Source of the DNA: Giesbergeria anulus
Lineage (GTDB): Bacteria; Pseudomonadota; Gammaproteobacteria; Burkholderiales; Burkholderiaceae_C
DNA: 64,000 bases
Assembly: GCF_900111115.1 (NCBI RefSeq)
Contig: NZ_FOGD01000002.1
Span: 248,001-312,000 of the forward strand
Direction: 5' to 3'
Shown here: positions 25,882-34,164 of the stretch, one piece after another
How the letters are laid out: each line of letters begins with the position of its first letter
How positions within the stretch are numbered: position 1 is the stretch's first letter
Program-made: the position numbers and the translations under genes
Notes under the pieces: model-generated
Told to the model about the DNA's origin: nothing
Database searches by the model: none
What the model saw: the letters and a program-made list of their open reading frames with translations, nothing else

Positions 25882-26220
25882 TCAAATCATAGACATGCTA
25901 CAGATATGGCCAAGATAGACTACTGGGTAATTTAACCCTCCAACACCAGCATCATTTGCGCCGCGAACATAAATTCTCCAAGCTCCTATATTAAAGTAAT
26001 TTTACCAATTACGAGCAATTCCACTAGAGCCGTCTGGAAAAATAACATTATAATCGCCGACGCATTATTCAAAATCAACAACTCTAAAAGCTGAACCTCC
26101 ACTATTCATTTCTAAATCATAGGATATAGTGCAATTGGGATCCGCAATTAAATTAGGCCATATTTTTAAAGTTGCCATAGATCTTGGCAGTGGACTATCT
26201 TTGGAATCTTTAACACTTGT
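25882..26220 (-). pseudogene. Degenerate coding remnant with in-frame stops
   Basis: One minus-strand frame reads as sensible protein for about 108 codons (phrases PRSMATLKIWPNLIADPNC, SGGSAFRVVDFE, NVIFPDGSSGIARNW and FNIGAWRIYVRGANDAGVGG). It is broken by TAA after VVDFE and again after ARNW, and ends at TGA 25882-25884. The family is not recognised; the pattern looks like a beta-rich extracellular or carbohydrate-binding domain. AT-rich like its neighbours. It occupies most of the 442-bp gap between the genes at 25822 and 26265. Confidence 0.65.
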
Positions 26221-26264
26221 GCTTCAGTTCATTTTTCGATAAATTTGCGTTGTTAAATAATGGT

Positions 26265-27188
26265 TTAAAATACAGAAAATGGAATTCTGATCAGGTTGTT
26301 TTCTCCAGATACTGAGTGACTTCCAGTCGTCGGCTTAGAGCCAAAATATAACTGATATTGAGCGGCTGCACTCCATGTGGCTGTGGGATTTGGGCGTACC
26401 CGCACATACAAAAGCTGATTCTGTTGCAATCCACCAATATTACTATAAATGTCATTCTGTAAAATATCCCAATTAATACCATTGCCAGAAATTTTAGTTA
26501 TCCAGCGGTTACTGGTGCCGCTGGCTATGCCATTCAGTTCGACAACTACATCCTGTCCACGTACAGCGGTAAATTGGTAGTAATCATGATCGATGGTACT
26601 ATCCGAATTGCCAACAATAGTATTAAATTTTTCCGGCAAAACCGTTGCCTTTGCTGGGGTGTCATTGACCTCGTAAGCATCAATTTGGTTGTTGACTGCT
26701 GCGGCAAAGTTGATAGGTGTGCCATCGGTAGCGTAAGGCACCATATACCAATAATAATTTCCCGGTTCAGTCAGGGCAACAATGGTTTCATCACCATTGC
26801 CAACCACATCTGAAGTGCCAACAATACTGACGTTGTTGGCACCGTCGTCTTTAAGTAGCATCAAACCAAAATCGGTGCCGCCGCTTTGGCCTGTCAAACC
26901 AACCATTGATTTAGCCTTTTTTGTGACCGCAAAGTGGTAACAGTAAGAATTACCTAATTGCACACCGCTCAAGGTGTAAAGCACATTCACATCTAATGTG
27001 GGACACAGCAGCGTAAAAGATACCGTGGCAGTTGCTGATTGCCTGCAGTGTTGTTTAGATTCAGTGGTGGTGGATGGTGCCTGCTTCTTGACCAATTCGT
27101 CCGGCAGCAAAGAGCGGGGCTGGGTCTCTATCAGCAGTGGCTGATCCGTGGTAATTTTTGGTGTCGAAATAAGTGGGGGTTGATTCAA
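26265..27188 (-). CDS. Pre-peptidase C-terminal-like (PPC) repeat protein, probably 5'-truncated
   Basis: About 307 codons. The sequence holds a PPC-like domain: DAYEVNDTPAKATVLP (about 175-190) and DHDYYQFTAVRGQDVVVEL, the usual pattern of PPC beta-sandwiches on secreted proteases and adhesins. A first similar domain seems to precede it (about 50-165). No signal peptide and no ATG near the 5' end: the frame opens at a TTG at 27188, immediately next to a scrap of an alpha-2-macroglobulin gene. The gene has therefore probably lost its true start by rearrangement. AT-rich composition supports transfer. It may no longer be expressed. Confidence 0.55.
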   Translation of the reverse strand: MNQPPLISTPKITTDQPLLIETQPRSLLPDELVKKQAPSTTTESKQHCRQSATATVSFTLLCPTLDVNVLYTLSGVQLGNSYCYHFAVTKKAKSMVGLTGQSGGTDFGLMLLKDDGANNVSIVGTSDVVGNGDETIVALTEPGNYYWYMVPYATDGTPINFAAAVNNQIDAYEVNDTPAKATVLPEKFNTIVGNSDSTIDHDYYQFTAVRGQDVVVELNGIASGTSNRWITKISGNGINWDILQNDIYSNIGGLQQNQLLYVRVRPNPTATWSAAAQYQLYFGSKPTTGSHSVSGENNLIRIPFSVF

Positions 27189-27191
27189 TTT

Positions 27192-27294
27192 CCCACACCA
27201 ATTGCACCTTGGAGGATGGTGTCAGGCGTCAGGCAAGGAACGGCCCTCCTTGCCGTCAATTGGGCGCACAGGTACGCGCTTGCCCAACTCTGCT
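27192..27294 (-). pseudogene. Remnant of a second alpha-2-macroglobulin gene
   Basis: The minus-strand translation gives LGKRVPVRPIDGKEGRSL and, in another frame, RLTPSSKVQLVW. These match LGERIPVRLIDSKERSAL and RLTPSSKVQLVWGE of the intact gene at 18948-24941, with an internal deletion. It begins just after the stop of the binding-protein gene and ends at the AT-rich segment. Confidence 0.8.
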
Positions 27295-28284
27295 TCAGCG
27301 GGGCTGAAACCCACTTTTCTGAATGATGTGCGTCCAAGCCAAGCTATAGGCCCGCTCGCGGGTAGCCAATTGCTCGCTACTCATGTAGCCCACCGTCAAG
27401 CCCATGTCGGTAAGCTGTTTATGGACATCGGGCAAGACCAGCACCTTGGCCACCGCAGCCGACAGGCGTTGCACTTCAGCCGCTGGGGTGCCCTTGGGGG
27501 CGTAGATGCCATAAAAGGGCAGTTCTGCAAAACCCTTCAGGCCCAACTCGTCAAAGGTGGGCACATCAGGCAAGGCGGCTTGGCGCTGGGTGCCTAACAC
27601 GGCCACCACGCGCACTTTGCCCGCCTTGTGGTGCTCAATGAAGTCTGGCACCGAACCTACGCCAGCGGCAATCTGGTTGCCCAGCATATCGGCCAGCATC
27701 GGGGCGCTGCCCCGGTAGGGTGCAGAGATCAAATCGAGGTGGTATTTGTCACCGATGAGCTTGACCAAAAATTCAGGGGTGGACGCTGGTGCCGGAATGC
27801 CCACGGCCCCTTTGCCTGCGCCTTGGGTTTTGACCCATTCCACATAGTCCTTAAAGCCCTTGGCTGGGGTGCCCGCCGACACAGCAAAGGCATTGACGAA
27901 GGTGGCAAACCCGGCCACCGGCACAAAATCTTGCGCTGGTTGGTAGCCGGGGTTTTTGACCACCAGTGGCAAGATGGAGATGGTGTGATCGTGCGACAAA
28001 AACAGCGTGGTGCCATCGGCGGGGGCAGCTTTGAGCGTTTGCGCCGCAATTTGCCCGCCTGCGCCGGGGCGGTTATCCACCACCACCGACGTGCCCAGCG
28101 GCTCCTTGAGCTTGTCAGCCAAGAGCCGGGCAACCATATCGGTGCCGCCCCCTGCCGGAAAACCAACCAGAATATGCACAGGCTTGGCCGTCTGTGCCAA
28201 GGCCGCAGCGCTGGCGGTACACGTTACGGCCAAAGCGGCAGTGCGCAAGATACGGGTCAGAAAATGGCGACGCGGGGCAAACAT
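27295..28284 (-). CDS. Bug-family tricarboxylate (TctC-like) solute-binding protein
   Basis: A periplasmic binding protein of the tripartite tricarboxylate transporter class. About 329 residues from ATG 28284, with GGAG upstream (the longer frame starts at TTG 28299). The signal peptide is about 1-31 (RTAALAVTCTASAAALAQ). Family phrases present: ILVGFPAGGGTDMVARLLA (about 40-60), VVVDNRPGAGG (about 68) and the PAPASTPEF segment (about 163). There are no TctA/TctB membrane genes nearby, so it is a solitary Bug protein, typical of Burkholderiales. The ligand is unknown. Confidence 0.9.
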   Translation of the reverse strand: MFAPRRHFLTRILRTAALAVTCTASAAALAQTAKPVHILVGFPAGGGTDMVARLLADKLKEPLGTSVVVDNRPGAGGQIAAQTLKAAPADGTTLFLSHDHTISILPLVVKNPGYQPAQDFVPVAGFATFVNAFAVSAGTPAKGFKDYVEWVKTQGAGKGAVGIPAPASTPEFLVKLIGDKYHLDLISAPYRGSAPMLADMLGNQIAAGVGSVPDFIEHHKAGKVRVVAVLGTQRQAALPDVPTFDELGLKGFAELPFYGIYAPKGTPAAEVQRLSAAVAKVLVLPDVHKQLTDMGLTVGYMSSEQLATRERAYSLAWTHIIQKSGFQPR

Positions 28285-28324
28285 GGGCGATGGCTCCAAA
28301 AATCAAGAAAAGAAAAATTGCTGT

Positions 28325-29530
28325 TCAATGGCGCATAGAGCCAGACACTTGCAACTGGTGCAGGGCGGTGTGCAGCTCGCTAGAGGCCAGCACGGCGCGC
28401 AATTGCGCCAGCGCCGGGTGGCCCAAATAAGAGCGCAGATGGAAGGTGTCGGAGCCTAGATCGGCATCCAAGTCGTAGGCTTTGATAGAAGTCAACTGGC
28501 CCAGCGCCAGCTTTTCGCCCACACCAATACACAGATAACCCAGCGCCAGCAGCGGCACTTGTGCGTCATCGATGGCACTGGCCGGTGTCACCAGCACCCG
28601 GCTGATGACCGAGACATCTTCCACCAAGGTGGTGGGCAGTTCCCACAAGCGCAGTACCAAGCTGGCAACCTCACCAGCGGCCAAGCCAATCACCTCTTGC
28701 TCTAGTTTGGCGCGGCGCAGCCGGTCTTGCATCAGCCATTCTTCTACGCCATTGCTGGGCAGCAGCGAGGCTGCTGCCAGATGGCCGACAAACGCCAACA
28801 CCACTTTGGTAGCCAAGACTCCCGGCTCAGGCAAGCCCAGCTCTTTGCCCAAGTACAAGCACAGCTCGCTGGCAGTGGCGCTGGCCTTCCAGATGGCATC
28901 AAACGAGCGCTGCGCTGATGCCAGCTCAGGGCGAAAGGCTTGCGCCAACATATATTGCAGGCAAACATTGCGCACCGTGTCCATGCCCAGCAGCGTCACA
29001 GCTGGCTCAATGCTGGTCACGGGCTGGGACAGGCCATACAACGGTGAATTGACGATGGCCAGCACCCGCGCTGCAATCAGTGGCTCACCCATCAGCAGCT
29101 CGCTTAGTTCTGCGGGATCAGCACGGGTAAAAAAATCAGGCTCCAGCAGTTTTTGCATCGACAGTGGCGGGCGCGGAATGCCACCAATCACCGTCATCAG
29201 TGCTTTATGCCGTGCCGAAGACAGGTCGCGCTCTAACATCCAGTGGAATGCGGCCAACTCTGGGGGAGTGTCAGGTGGCAAGACCACGGCGCTGTGCGCC
29301 ACAGGCGCAGGCAGTGGTGCAACCGCCTGTCCGTCCATTCCTGCCAGCGGCACTGTAGGGCGCTTGGCGGGCAAGATGGTGGGTGGCTGTGGGGCGGGGG
29401 GGGGCATCTGCTCTTGGCCCAGTTTCTGGGGGGTATCGGTGTGGTTCTGGCGGGCGGCAGGGCGCAGCTTCCACCAGACCAAGGCAGCAAGGGCGATCAG
29501 GACAGGGATCAAGAGCAGCAAGGCAGGCAC
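28325..29530 (-). CDS. HDOD-domain signalling protein with membrane anchor
   Basis: A 401-residue protein. The N-terminal transmembrane segment (about 2-20, PALLLLIPVLIALAALVWW) is followed by a Pro/Ala-rich linker (about 25-90) and an HDOD domain (about 110-320) with phrases RVLAIVNSPLYGLS and VTLLGMDTVRNVCLQ. HDOD proteins take part in regulation in many proteobacteria, often near cyclic-di-GMP genes. It starts at GTG 29530 with GGAG 8 bases upstream, and is divergent from the diguanylate cyclase gene 121 bp away, which hints at a shared function. Confidence 0.88.
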   Translation of the reverse strand: MPALLLLIPVLIALAALVWWKLRPAARQNHTDTPQKLGQEQMPPPAPQPPTILPAKRPTVPLAGMDGQAVAPLPAPVAHSAVVLPPDTPPELAAFHWMLERDLSSARHKALMTVIGGIPRPPLSMQKLLEPDFFTRADPAELSELLMGEPLIAARVLAIVNSPLYGLSQPVTSIEPAVTLLGMDTVRNVCLQYMLAQAFRPELASAQRSFDAIWKASATASELCLYLGKELGLPEPGVLATKVVLAFVGHLAAASLLPSNGVEEWLMQDRLRRAKLEQEVIGLAAGEVASLVLRLWELPTTLVEDVSVISRVLVTPASAIDDAQVPLLALGYLCIGVGEKLALGQLTSIKAYDLDADLGSDTFHLRSYLGHPALAQLRAVLASSELHTALHQLQVSGSMRH

Positions 29531-29651
29531 GGTTTCAACTCCTGGTGGATAGAAAAGCTGCCTATGCTAACGACTCTAGCCACGTTTTAGCCCCGGCACG
29601 GCGCGCCCAGCAGCAATTTCTGGGTATCCCTACAATGGCTGTCCCCCCCCT

Positions 29652-31919
29652 ATGCCACCCGACTGCACCGTGCGCTTTACCCGCTCCCGTCAATTGATTT
29701 TGCTGGCTTTGCTGCTCTCGCTGGGGATTGGCACTCTGTTTGTTCATGCCATATCTACCATGCGGCAAGACCAGTGGAATTTTGCCAGCCGCACCCAAGT
29801 GAACTTGGCCCATACGCTGGCACTGGCCGTACGCCACAGCTTGGATGGCTTTGAAGATCCGCTACTGCATGTCGTCACGGAAATGCAAACCACGCCCACT
29901 CCGTCTATGGCATCGGTCTTGGGTGGAAACAGCTTGCCCGGCCTAGAGGCGGTGCTGGTGGTAAACCAAGCCGGACAAGTGGTGCTGGCCCCAGAGGCTG
30001 TGGCGTTGCCACCCAACACCCAGTTAGACCTTGAGGCTTTAGCGCTGTTGCCCTCAGGCCAGCACCACGGGCTGCACGTGGGCAAGCCGATGATAAGCCC
30101 CTTGTCTGGTCTCTATGTATTGCCGATGAGCCACACCTACCGTGGTGCCGATGACCAAGTGGCTGGGGTGGTGTTAGGGCTGATTCAATTGGAGCACTTT
30201 AATCGGTTGTTTTCCTCTGTCCAACTGGGGCCGCACAGCGGGATTAACTTATTTTTGCGCAATGGCACGGTGGTGGTGCGCTTTCCGTACGGAGGGAAGG
30301 ACACCGGCAAATCGCTGGCGGGCACCGACAACATGCGCCAATTGCAAGCGGCCCCCCAAGGCACTTTCGCTAGCCAAGCGGTGTTCGATGGCGTATGGCG
30401 CATGTATGCGTTTGAATGGGTAGAGGGCTATCCGCTGGTGATTAACGTAGCCCAAGCGGTGGACTCAGTGCTGGCCGACTGGCGACGCAGCGCGATGTGG
30501 TTGGGTATTTTTGCCGTGGTGCTCATGGTAGCCTGCGTTGGTTTGGCAGTGCTGTTTGCCCGTGAACTGGAACGCCGCCAAGCCGTGAGTAGCCAGCTGC
30601 AACAAGCACAACACGACCTGCGCACCATTTTGGACAACCTGCCCTCAATGGTCAGCTATTGGGACAGCGATTTGCACAACCGCTTTGCCAACCGAGCCAC
30701 CGAACGCTGGTTTGGCATTTCGCCCGAACAACTGCGCGGTATGCCCGCTGCCACCTTGCTTGGCCCCCAAGCCTACGCTGCCGTGCAACCCTACCTAGAG
30801 AAAGCTTTGCAAGGACAAGCCCAATCCTTTGAACGGCGTCTGACCGATGCCCAAGGCGATAAGCGCCATGTCTATATCACCTACACCCCCGATTTAGACA
30901 AAGGCCAAGTGCGTGGTATTTTGGCGCAGCTGATCGACATCACCGAGCGCAAGCGCATGGAAGATGAGCTGTTTGAAGAAAAAGAACGTATCCGCCTGAC
31001 TCTGCGCTCTATTGGCGATGCGGTGGTCTGCACCGATGCTCAAGGGCACATCACTTACCTCAACCCAGTGGCCGAACGCATGACGGGGTGGCCTCTGGCC
31101 GATGCTGCTGGTCAAGATGCTGATGTAGTGGTGCCCCTGTATCTGGGCTATGGCAACCAGCCCCAACCCAGCCCCCTACATGATGTGCTCAGCACCCGTT
31201 TATGTTGTGGGCCTACCCGTGGCGTAGTGCTGCATGGCAGGCAGGGGCAGCGTTACGATGTAGAAGAATCGGCCAGCCCGATCATTGACCGCCACGACCA
31301 GCTCAGTGGTGCCGTCATGGTGCTGCACGACATGACCGAAACCATGGCGATGGCCGCGCGCATGGCCCATCTGGCGCAATACGACTCTCTCACCGATTTG
31401 CCCAATCGCCTGCTATTGCAAGACCGCACGCGCCATGCACTGGCCCAAGCGCGACGCGACGGCAAGCTGCTGGCAGTGGTTTATCTAGATTTAGACGGCT
31501 TTAAGCAAGTCAATGACTGCCTAGGCCACGATGCTGGCGACCAACTGCTGGTAGAGTTTGCCCGGCGCCTGAAGGCCACAGTGCGCGAATCTGATACCGT
31601 GTGCCGCCAAGGCGGCGATGAGTTCGTCCTCTTGCTGCCGGGGCTAGACAACCCTGCCCACATTGAGCGGCTGGCACACAAAATTTTGGCCACCTGCGAG
31701 GCACCATTCCAGTTACAACAGGGCTGCGCTGGCCAAACCAGTTGTGTGGGCGTCAGTGGCGGCGTGGCATTGTTTGCGCAGCATGGCAGCTCATTTGAAA
31801 CGCTGGCACGCCATGCCGATGAGGCCATGTATGCAGCCAAGCGCGCCGGGCGGGGCCGTTTTTATCTCTACCAAGGCGAGGGGCTGGCCCCTGCCGCCAT
31901 TGCACCGCGCCAAGCCTAA
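29652..31919 (+). CDS. PAS-PAS-GGDEF membrane diguanylate cyclase
   Basis: Synthesises cyclic di-GMP from two GTP. 755 residues: transmembrane segments at about 14-35 and 275-303 enclose a periplasmic Cache-like sensor. PAS domains lie at about 318-430 and 445-560, and the GGDEF domain at about 585-745. The active-site motif GGDEF is intact (VCRQGGDEFVLLLPG), and an RxxD inhibitory site (RESD) lies five residues before it. No EAL domain. An eight-C run (29643-29650) sits just before the ATG. It is followed 10 bp later by a hydroxy-acid oxidase gene. Confidence 0.93.
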   Translation: MPPDCTVRFTRSRQLILLALLLSLGIGTLFVHAISTMRQDQWNFASRTQVNLAHTLALAVRHSLDGFEDPLLHVVTEMQTTPTPSMASVLGGNSLPGLEAVLVVNQAGQVVLAPEAVALPPNTQLDLEALALLPSGQHHGLHVGKPMISPLSGLYVLPMSHTYRGADDQVAGVVLGLIQLEHFNRLFSSVQLGPHSGINLFLRNGTVVVRFPYGGKDTGKSLAGTDNMRQLQAAPQGTFASQAVFDGVWRMYAFEWVEGYPLVINVAQAVDSVLADWRRSAMWLGIFAVVLMVACVGLAVLFARELERRQAVSSQLQQAQHDLRTILDNLPSMVSYWDSDLHNRFANRATERWFGISPEQLRGMPAATLLGPQAYAAVQPYLEKALQGQAQSFERRLTDAQGDKRHVYITYTPDLDKGQVRGILAQLIDITERKRMEDELFEEKERIRLTLRSIGDAVVCTDAQGHITYLNPVAERMTGWPLADAAGQDADVVVPLYLGYGNQPQPSPLHDVLSTRLCCGPTRGVVLHGRQGQRYDVEESASPIIDRHDQLSGAVMVLHDMTETMAMAARMAHLAQYDSLTDLPNRLLLQDRTRHALAQARRDGKLLAVVYLDLDGFKQVNDCLGHDAGDQLLVEFARRLKATVRESDTVCRQGGDEFVLLLPGLDNPAHIERLAHKILATCEAPFQLQQGCAGQTSCVGVSGGVALFAQHGSSFETLARHADEAMYAAKRAGRGRFYLYQGEGLAPAAIAPRQA

Positions 31920-31929
31920 CCCATTCGCC

Positions 31930-33108
31930 ATGACCGACCTTGCCCATATCACCTGTATTGAAGACCTGCGCCAACTGGCCCAGCGCCGTGTGCCGCGTAT
32001 GTTTTATGACTATGTAGATACCGGCTCTTACACCGAGAGCACCTACCGCGCCAACGAGGCCGATTTGCAACGCATCCGCCTGCGCCAGCGCGTAGCTATC
32101 AACCTGAGCGGGCGCAGCACCCGCAGCACGATGGTGGGCCAGACGGTGGCAATGCCCGTGGCACTGGCCCCCACTGGCCTGACGGGTATGCAGCACGCCG
32201 ATGGCGAAATTTTGGCCGCCCGTGCGGCGCAAGCCTTTGGTGTGCCGTTCACGCTCTCGACCATGAGCATCTGCTCGATGGAAGACGTGGCAGCGCACAC
32301 CGGGCGGCACCCGTTTTGGTTCCAGTTGTATGTAATGCGCGACCGTGATTTTGTGGGCCGCCTGATAGATCGGTCTAAGGCGGCAGGCTGCTCAGCGCTG
32401 CAACTGACTTTGGATTTGCAATTGCAAGGCCAGCGCCACAAAGACATCAAAAACGGCCTCTCAGTGCCGGTGCGCCCCACGCTGGCGAACCTGCTCAACT
32501 TGGCCAGCAAGCCACGCTGGTGCCGCGCTATGCTGGGCACGCCCCGGCGCACCTTTGGCAACATCATCGGCCATGTGCAAGGAGTTGATAGCCTGTCTTC
32601 TTTGGGAGCTTGGACGGCAGCGCAGTTTGACCCAACGCTCAACTGGAACGATGTGGAATGGATCAAGCGCCGCTGGGGGGGCAAGCTCGTCCTCAAGGGC
32701 ATCATGGATGCCGAAGATGCCCGCCTTGCCGTAGCCACGGGGGCCGATGCCATCATCGTTAGCAACCACGGCGGACGCCAGTTAGACGGTGCGCCATCCA
32801 CCATTGAAGCCTTGCCCGCCATCGCACAGGCCGTGGGCCAACACACAGAGGTGTGGATGGATGGTGGCATTCGCAGCGGGCAAGATGTGCTCAAGGCGCT
32901 GGCTTTGGGCGCACGCGGCACCTTGATCGGGCGCAGCTTTTTGTATGGCTTGGGAGCGGCAGGCCAAGCGGGCGTGACGCGGGCGCTAGAGCTTATCCAC
33001 AAAGAGTTGGACACGACCATGGCCTTTTGCGGCCACACCGATATCCGCACGGTAGATGCTTCGGTGCTGTGGCCGGGTAGCTACCCACAGCCACGGGGGG
33101 TCTGCTGA
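31930..33108 (+). CDS. FMN-dependent alpha-hydroxy-acid dehydrogenase (LldD-like)
   Basis: Oxidises an L-2-hydroxy acid such as L-lactate to the 2-oxo acid with FMN. 392 residues from ATG 31930, right after the cyclase stop; a longer open frame starting at 31663 overlaps the cyclase and is not favoured. The signature SNHGGRQLDGAPSTIEALP carries the catalytic His and Arg. FMN-binding phrases PVALAPTGLTGM and MDGGIRSGQDVLKALALGA are present. TIM-barrel length is normal. The stop overlaps the next ATG (TGATG), so it is coupled to the transporter. The exact substrate is not certain. Confidence 0.9.
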   Translation: MTDLAHITCIEDLRQLAQRRVPRMFYDYVDTGSYTESTYRANEADLQRIRLRQRVAINLSGRSTRSTMVGQTVAMPVALAPTGLTGMQHADGEILAARAAQAFGVPFTLSTMSICSMEDVAAHTGRHPFWFQLYVMRDRDFVGRLIDRSKAAGCSALQLTLDLQLQGQRHKDIKNGLSVPVRPTLANLLNLASKPRWCRAMLGTPRRTFGNIIGHVQGVDSLSSLGAWTAAQFDPTLNWNDVEWIKRRWGGKLVLKGIMDAEDARLAVATGADAIIVSNHGGRQLDGAPSTIEALPAIAQAVGQHTEVWMDGGIRSGQDVLKALALGARGTLIGRSFLYGLGAAGQAGVTRALELIHKELDTTMAFCGHTDIRTVDASVLWPGSYPQPRGVC

Positions 33109-34025
33109 TGGCTGCGTCTCCAGATTGGTTATGGGTACCAGTGGTGCTGGTGGCTGCACTGGCGCAAACCGTGCGCAACACAGCGCAGCGCTCGTTAACT
33201 TCTGAATTAGGCACCCTGCCCGCCACCTTGGTGCGCTTTTTGTACGGGCTGCCATTTGCGGTGGTCTATTTGGCCGCCTTGTACCTGCTGTTGCCCGCAG
33301 CGCGGGTGCTGCCGCAGTTCAGCGCCAGCTATGTCGGCTGGATTGCCTTGGGGGCACTGTTCCAGATTTTGGCAACGGCGGCATTGTTGCGCGCAATGGA
33401 GGAGCGCAATTTTGCCGTGGCCGTCACGCTGGCTAAAACCGAAGTGCTGCAAGTAGCCTTGTTTGCTGCCGTGTTCTTGCACGAACTGCCTACTCCTTTG
33501 GCCTTGGTGGCGATGGTGCTATCGACGCTGGGTGTGGTCACGCTGTCTCTACCGGGGCGCGGGCAGTGGCTATCTTTGTCAGCTTGGTTAAGCCCGTCGG
33601 CCTTGTATGGGCTGGCAGGTGGTGCCTGTTTTGCCATTGCCACGGTATGTTTTCGGGGTGGCGCGCTGGCGCTGGATGCCGCCTCGCCGTGGGTGTCGGG
33701 GGCTTGGGGAGTCTTGTTGGCCCAGAGCCTGCAATCGGTCGGGCTGGGGGCTTGGGTTGCTTGGCGCAGCCCGCAGGGGCTGGCACCACTGTGGCGGGCT
33801 TGGCGGGTATCGTTGCTGACCGGCGCGATGGGGGCGACAGCTTCTATTGCTTGGTTTACCGCATATGCTTTGCAAAGTGTGGGGCAGGTGCGCACTTTGG
33901 GCATGATTGAGGTAGTGTTTAGCTATTTTGTCTCGCGACGTATCTTGAGTGAGCAACTGCTCTGGCAAGAAAAAACCGGCATGCTGATGGTGGTGGCCGG
34001 TTTGGTGCTGATTTGCTGGTTTTGA
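33108..34025 (+). CDS. DMT-superfamily (EamA) transporter
   Basis: A 305-residue integral membrane protein with about ten hydrophobic segments in two EamA halves (about 1-140 and 150-305), as in drug/metabolite exporters. The phrase MEERNFAVAVTLAKTEVLQVAL in the first half and LGMIEVVFSYFVSRRILSE in the second are typical. Translationally coupled to the hydroxy-acid oxidase upstream, which suggests handling of a related metabolite, but the substrate is unknown. A GC-rich coding stretch follows; 34026-34164 carries only the promoter region of the next gene. Confidence 0.88.
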   Translation: MAASPDWLWVPVVLVAALAQTVRNTAQRSLTSELGTLPATLVRFLYGLPFAVVYLAALYLLLPAARVLPQFSASYVGWIALGALFQILATAALLRAMEERNFAVAVTLAKTEVLQVALFAAVFLHELPTPLALVAMVLSTLGVVTLSLPGRGQWLSLSAWLSPSALYGLAGGACFAIATVCFRGGALALDAASPWVSGAWGVLLAQSLQSVGLGAWVAWRSPQGLAPLWRAWRVSLLTGAMGATASIAWFTAYALQSVGQVRTLGMIEVVFSYFVSRRILSEQLLWQEKTGMLMVVAGLVLICWF

Positions 34026-34164
34026 TCTGCTTGTGCCCACTGCGGGCCATGCACTGATCGACTAGCCAGGCAGCAAGAAGAAAAAAATACAAAACCACTC
34101 GCTCCTGTCCAGTTATAAACTCTCGCGCACCAAAGTAGGACGGTTTTGAGGAGGAGACCCATTC

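Noticed and set aside
31663-31929. N-terminal extension of the hydroxy-acid oxidase
   Set aside because: It overlaps the GGDEF domain coding sequence in another frame; the canonical family start is at 31930.
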